Positions 6,946 through 7,951 of a stretch of 7,951 nucleotides of DNA are shown here, piece after piece. Source of the stretch: an uncultured Legionella sp. GTDB lineage: Bacteria; Pseudomonadota; Gammaproteobacteria; Legionellales; Legionellaceae. The translations under genes and the position numbers were made by a program. The DNA lies in NCBI GenBank assembly GCA_903885895.1, contig CAISKC010000091.1, forward strand, positions 1 through 7,951, in the 5' to 3' direction. The notes under the pieces are model-generated. The model saw only the letters and a program-made list of their open reading frames with translations. It had not been told where the DNA came from and did no database searches. Positions within the stretch are counted from its first letter, which is position 1. Every line of letters starts with the position of its first letter.

Positions 6946-7078
6946 CGTAATACCTTCTGGTCCAGAAAATTGTGTCCCCAGTACCTAATGTCCCATCAAT
7001 TTTCACAGGATATATCGATACCGTATTACTCGCTTTGTTCGTCGCATAAGCGATTGTTTCATCTGTATTTAAAACAAC
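6946..7078 (-). pseudogene. Relic of a YVTN-type beta-propeller gene
   Basis: On the minus strand, 6977-7078 reads NTDETIAYATNKASNTVS followed by IYPVKIDGTLGTG. This is the pattern of YVTN/lactonase-like beta-propeller repeats (AYVTN, NTVSVY, then a GTLGT turn). The next typical element, FSGPEGIT, is found at 6946-6969 in a different frame. That shows a frameshift of decay; a stop follows soon after. Upstream, the coding sequence gives way at about 7080 to the 106-bp repeat array. A frame covering 6845-7138 is open but mixes relic and repeat sequence, so I do not call it a gene. Multi-repeat proteins of this type are frequent in environmental Legionella-like genomes, where they are exported or of unknown role. 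Only about one blade remains. Confidence 0.55.
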
Positions 7079-7082
7079 CCAA

Positions 7083-7463
7083 CGAGTGGTGACACGCAGG
7101 AGGGCTGCAAGTTGGGATACCGCAAGTGACAGGACCATGAGGCACGGAACTCATGCACCACTACTCATCGAGGAGTGGCAAACAGGAGGGCTCCCAGCGC
7201 GCGCAACTTGCGAGCACGTTGGGATACCGCAGTGACAGGACCACGAGGCACGGAACTCATGCACCACTACTCATCGAGGGGTGGCACGCAGGAGGGCTCC
7301 CAGCGCGCGCAGCTTGCGAGCACGTTGGGATACCGCAGTGACAGGACCACGAGGCACGGAACTCATGCACCACTACTCGTCGAGGAGTGGCACGCAGGAG
7401 GGCTCCCAGCGCGCGCAGCTTGCGAGCACGTTGGGATACCGCAGTGACAGGACCACGAGGCAC
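7083..7463. repeat. GC-rich tandem array of a 106-bp unit (about 3.7 copies)
   Basis: Full units lie at 7169-7274 and 7275-7380 and a partial unit at 7381-7463; the period is exactly 106 bp. Units 1 and 2 differ at 5 positions, while units 2 and 3 differ at 1 over the shared 83 bp. A degenerate copy at 7083-7168 lacks about 20 bp of the GCGC-rich core and carries small indels. Counting one unit gives about 66% G+C, far above the flanking genes. Each unit boundary forms a near-perfect hairpin, CCACTACTC with GAGGAGTGG (for example 7158-7166 with 7170-7178). Smaller inverted repeats (GGAG/CTCC, CGCA/TGCG) lie within the unit. The period is not a multiple of three, so open frames across the array shift between units and are unlikely to be genes. 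The array ends 27 bp from the greA stop. Confidence 0.9.
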
Positions 7464-7477
7464 AGATCCGAGTCTGT
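7462..7477. repeat. Inverted repeat at the array's right end
   Basis: ACAGA (7462-7466) and TCTGT (7473-7477) form a 5-bp stem with a six-base loop exactly where unit 3 stops matching the other units. Read on the minus strand it follows the greA stop by about 13 bases, but no T-run follows it, so it is a poor intrinsic terminator. It could be a remnant of an insertion junction. Confidence 0.3.
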
Positions 7478-7490
7478 AGTAAAAATTAAA

Positions 7491-7951
7491 TCAGTACTTC
7501 ACACTGATAATTTCATACTCAACCGTACCACCCGGCGTAGTAACGATCACAGTGTCATCGATGCTTTTACCTATCAAAGCTCGACCAATAGGTGATTGAT
7601 AAGATATTTTGCCTAATTTGATATCGGCTTCATCTGCTCCAACAATTTGATAGCTGACTTCGGCATCAGTTTCAACATGTAACAATGTTACTCTTGTACC
7701 AAACACCACTTTACCCGTATTGGGCAACTTACTGATATCCACAATTTGTGAATGTGCAAGTTTGGCTTCTAATTCTTGAATACGGCCTTCCGCAAAGCTC
7801 TGCTCTTCACGTGCAGCATGATATTCTGCATTTTCCTTCAAATCCCCATGCGCTCGCGCCACAGCGATCGATTCAATGATTCGCGGTCTTTCAATGGTTT
7901 TTAAACGATGTAATTCTGCTTTGAGTGCTTCAGAGCCCTCAACCGTCATAG
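7491..7951 (-). CDS. greA: Transcription elongation factor GreA (5' end outside window)
   Basis: GreA enters the secondary channel of backtracked RNA polymerase and stimulates cleavage of the extruded RNA 3' end, rescuing stalled complexes. The N-terminal coiled coil carries HGDLKENAEYHAAREEQ, whose Asp and Glu (residues 36 and 39 counted from the ATG at 7949) correspond to D41 and E44 of E. coli GreA at the coil tip. The C-terminal FKBP-like domain shows FGTRVTLL, YQIVGADEADI, SPIGRALIGK and TPGGTVEYEI. From ATG 7949 to the stop there are 152 aa. The five-residue offset from E. coli (158 aa, MQAIP before MTL) and a preceding codon ending in CT, possibly Pro, suggest the true start lies a few codons past the window edge. 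The 106-bp repeat array lies immediately downstream, with no clear intrinsic terminator. Confidence 0.95.
   Translation of the reverse strand, partial: MTVEGSEALKAELHRLKTIERPRIIESIAVARAHGDLKENAEYHAAREEQSFAEGRIQELEAKLAHSQIVDISKLPNTGKVVFGTRVTLLHVETDAEVSYQIVGADEADIKLGKISYQSPIGRALIGKSIDDTVIVTTPGGTVEYEIISVKY

Noticed and set aside
6845..7138. A 97-aa gene on the minus strand
   Set aside because: The frame mixes repeat-derived sequence, a beta-propeller fragment and out-of-frame remainder; the next propeller motif lies in another frame. It is better described as a relic.
7083..7463. CRISPR array
   Set aside because: The 106-bp units are uniform along their whole length, with no alternation of conserved repeat and variable spacer, and no cas genes are present.
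7153..7595. Overlapping plus-strand reading frames across the 106-bp array, and the minus frame at 7257-7463
   Set aside because: They arise because the GC-rich unit lacks stops in several frames. The period is not a multiple of three, the frames repeat the same peptide from unit to unit, and none has a clear ribosome site or a recognisable domain.

Overview
The window looks like chromosome of a gammaproteobacterium, most likely order Legionellales (Legionella/Coxiella type). This rests on the reading of the proteins only. The response regulator is of the LetA/GacA/UvrY type, and a phhA - letA - uvrC order matches what I recall for Legionella. The housekeeping genes are moderately AT-rich, and GreA, UvrC, PhhA, BioC and ComF all read as gammaproteobacterial forms.

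Layout. Positions 1-91 hold an imperfect 24-bp tandem repeat that runs into the 3' end of an orphan gene (71-565, minus), which has its own good sigma70-type promoter. Next, all on the minus strand, come uvrC (677-2533), a LetA/UvrY-type response regulator (2534-3181, TTG start, stop codon directly abutting the uvrC GTG start) and phhA (3273-4091). A palindrome-rich gap separates these from bioC (4187-5056, minus). A short divergent promoter region separates bioC from comF (5130-5795, plus). comF converges, with 6 bp between stop codons, on a HAD-like protein gene (5802-6829, minus). Its N-terminal part, with the DxDG motif, is in a different frame from its start codon because of a one-base change at a six-base homopolymer.

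The stretch 6830-7490 has no intact gene. It contains a decayed fragment of a YVTN-type beta-propeller gene (about 6946-7078) and a striking GC-rich array of a 106-bp unit (7083-7463, about 3.7 copies). The array ends just short of the 3' end of greA (7491 to window end, minus, 5' end outside the window).

Functional links. letA and uvrC form a transcriptional and probably translational unit; the two-component output regulator and the excision nuclease are paired as in other gammaproteobacteria. phhA, bioC, comF and greA are independent housekeeping or accessory functions: Phe to Tyr conversion, biotin precursor synthesis, DNA uptake and transcript cleavage. The segment between comF and greA is the variable part, with a damaged gene, a gene relic and a foreign-composition repeat array. 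That is where any undescribed biology is most likely.
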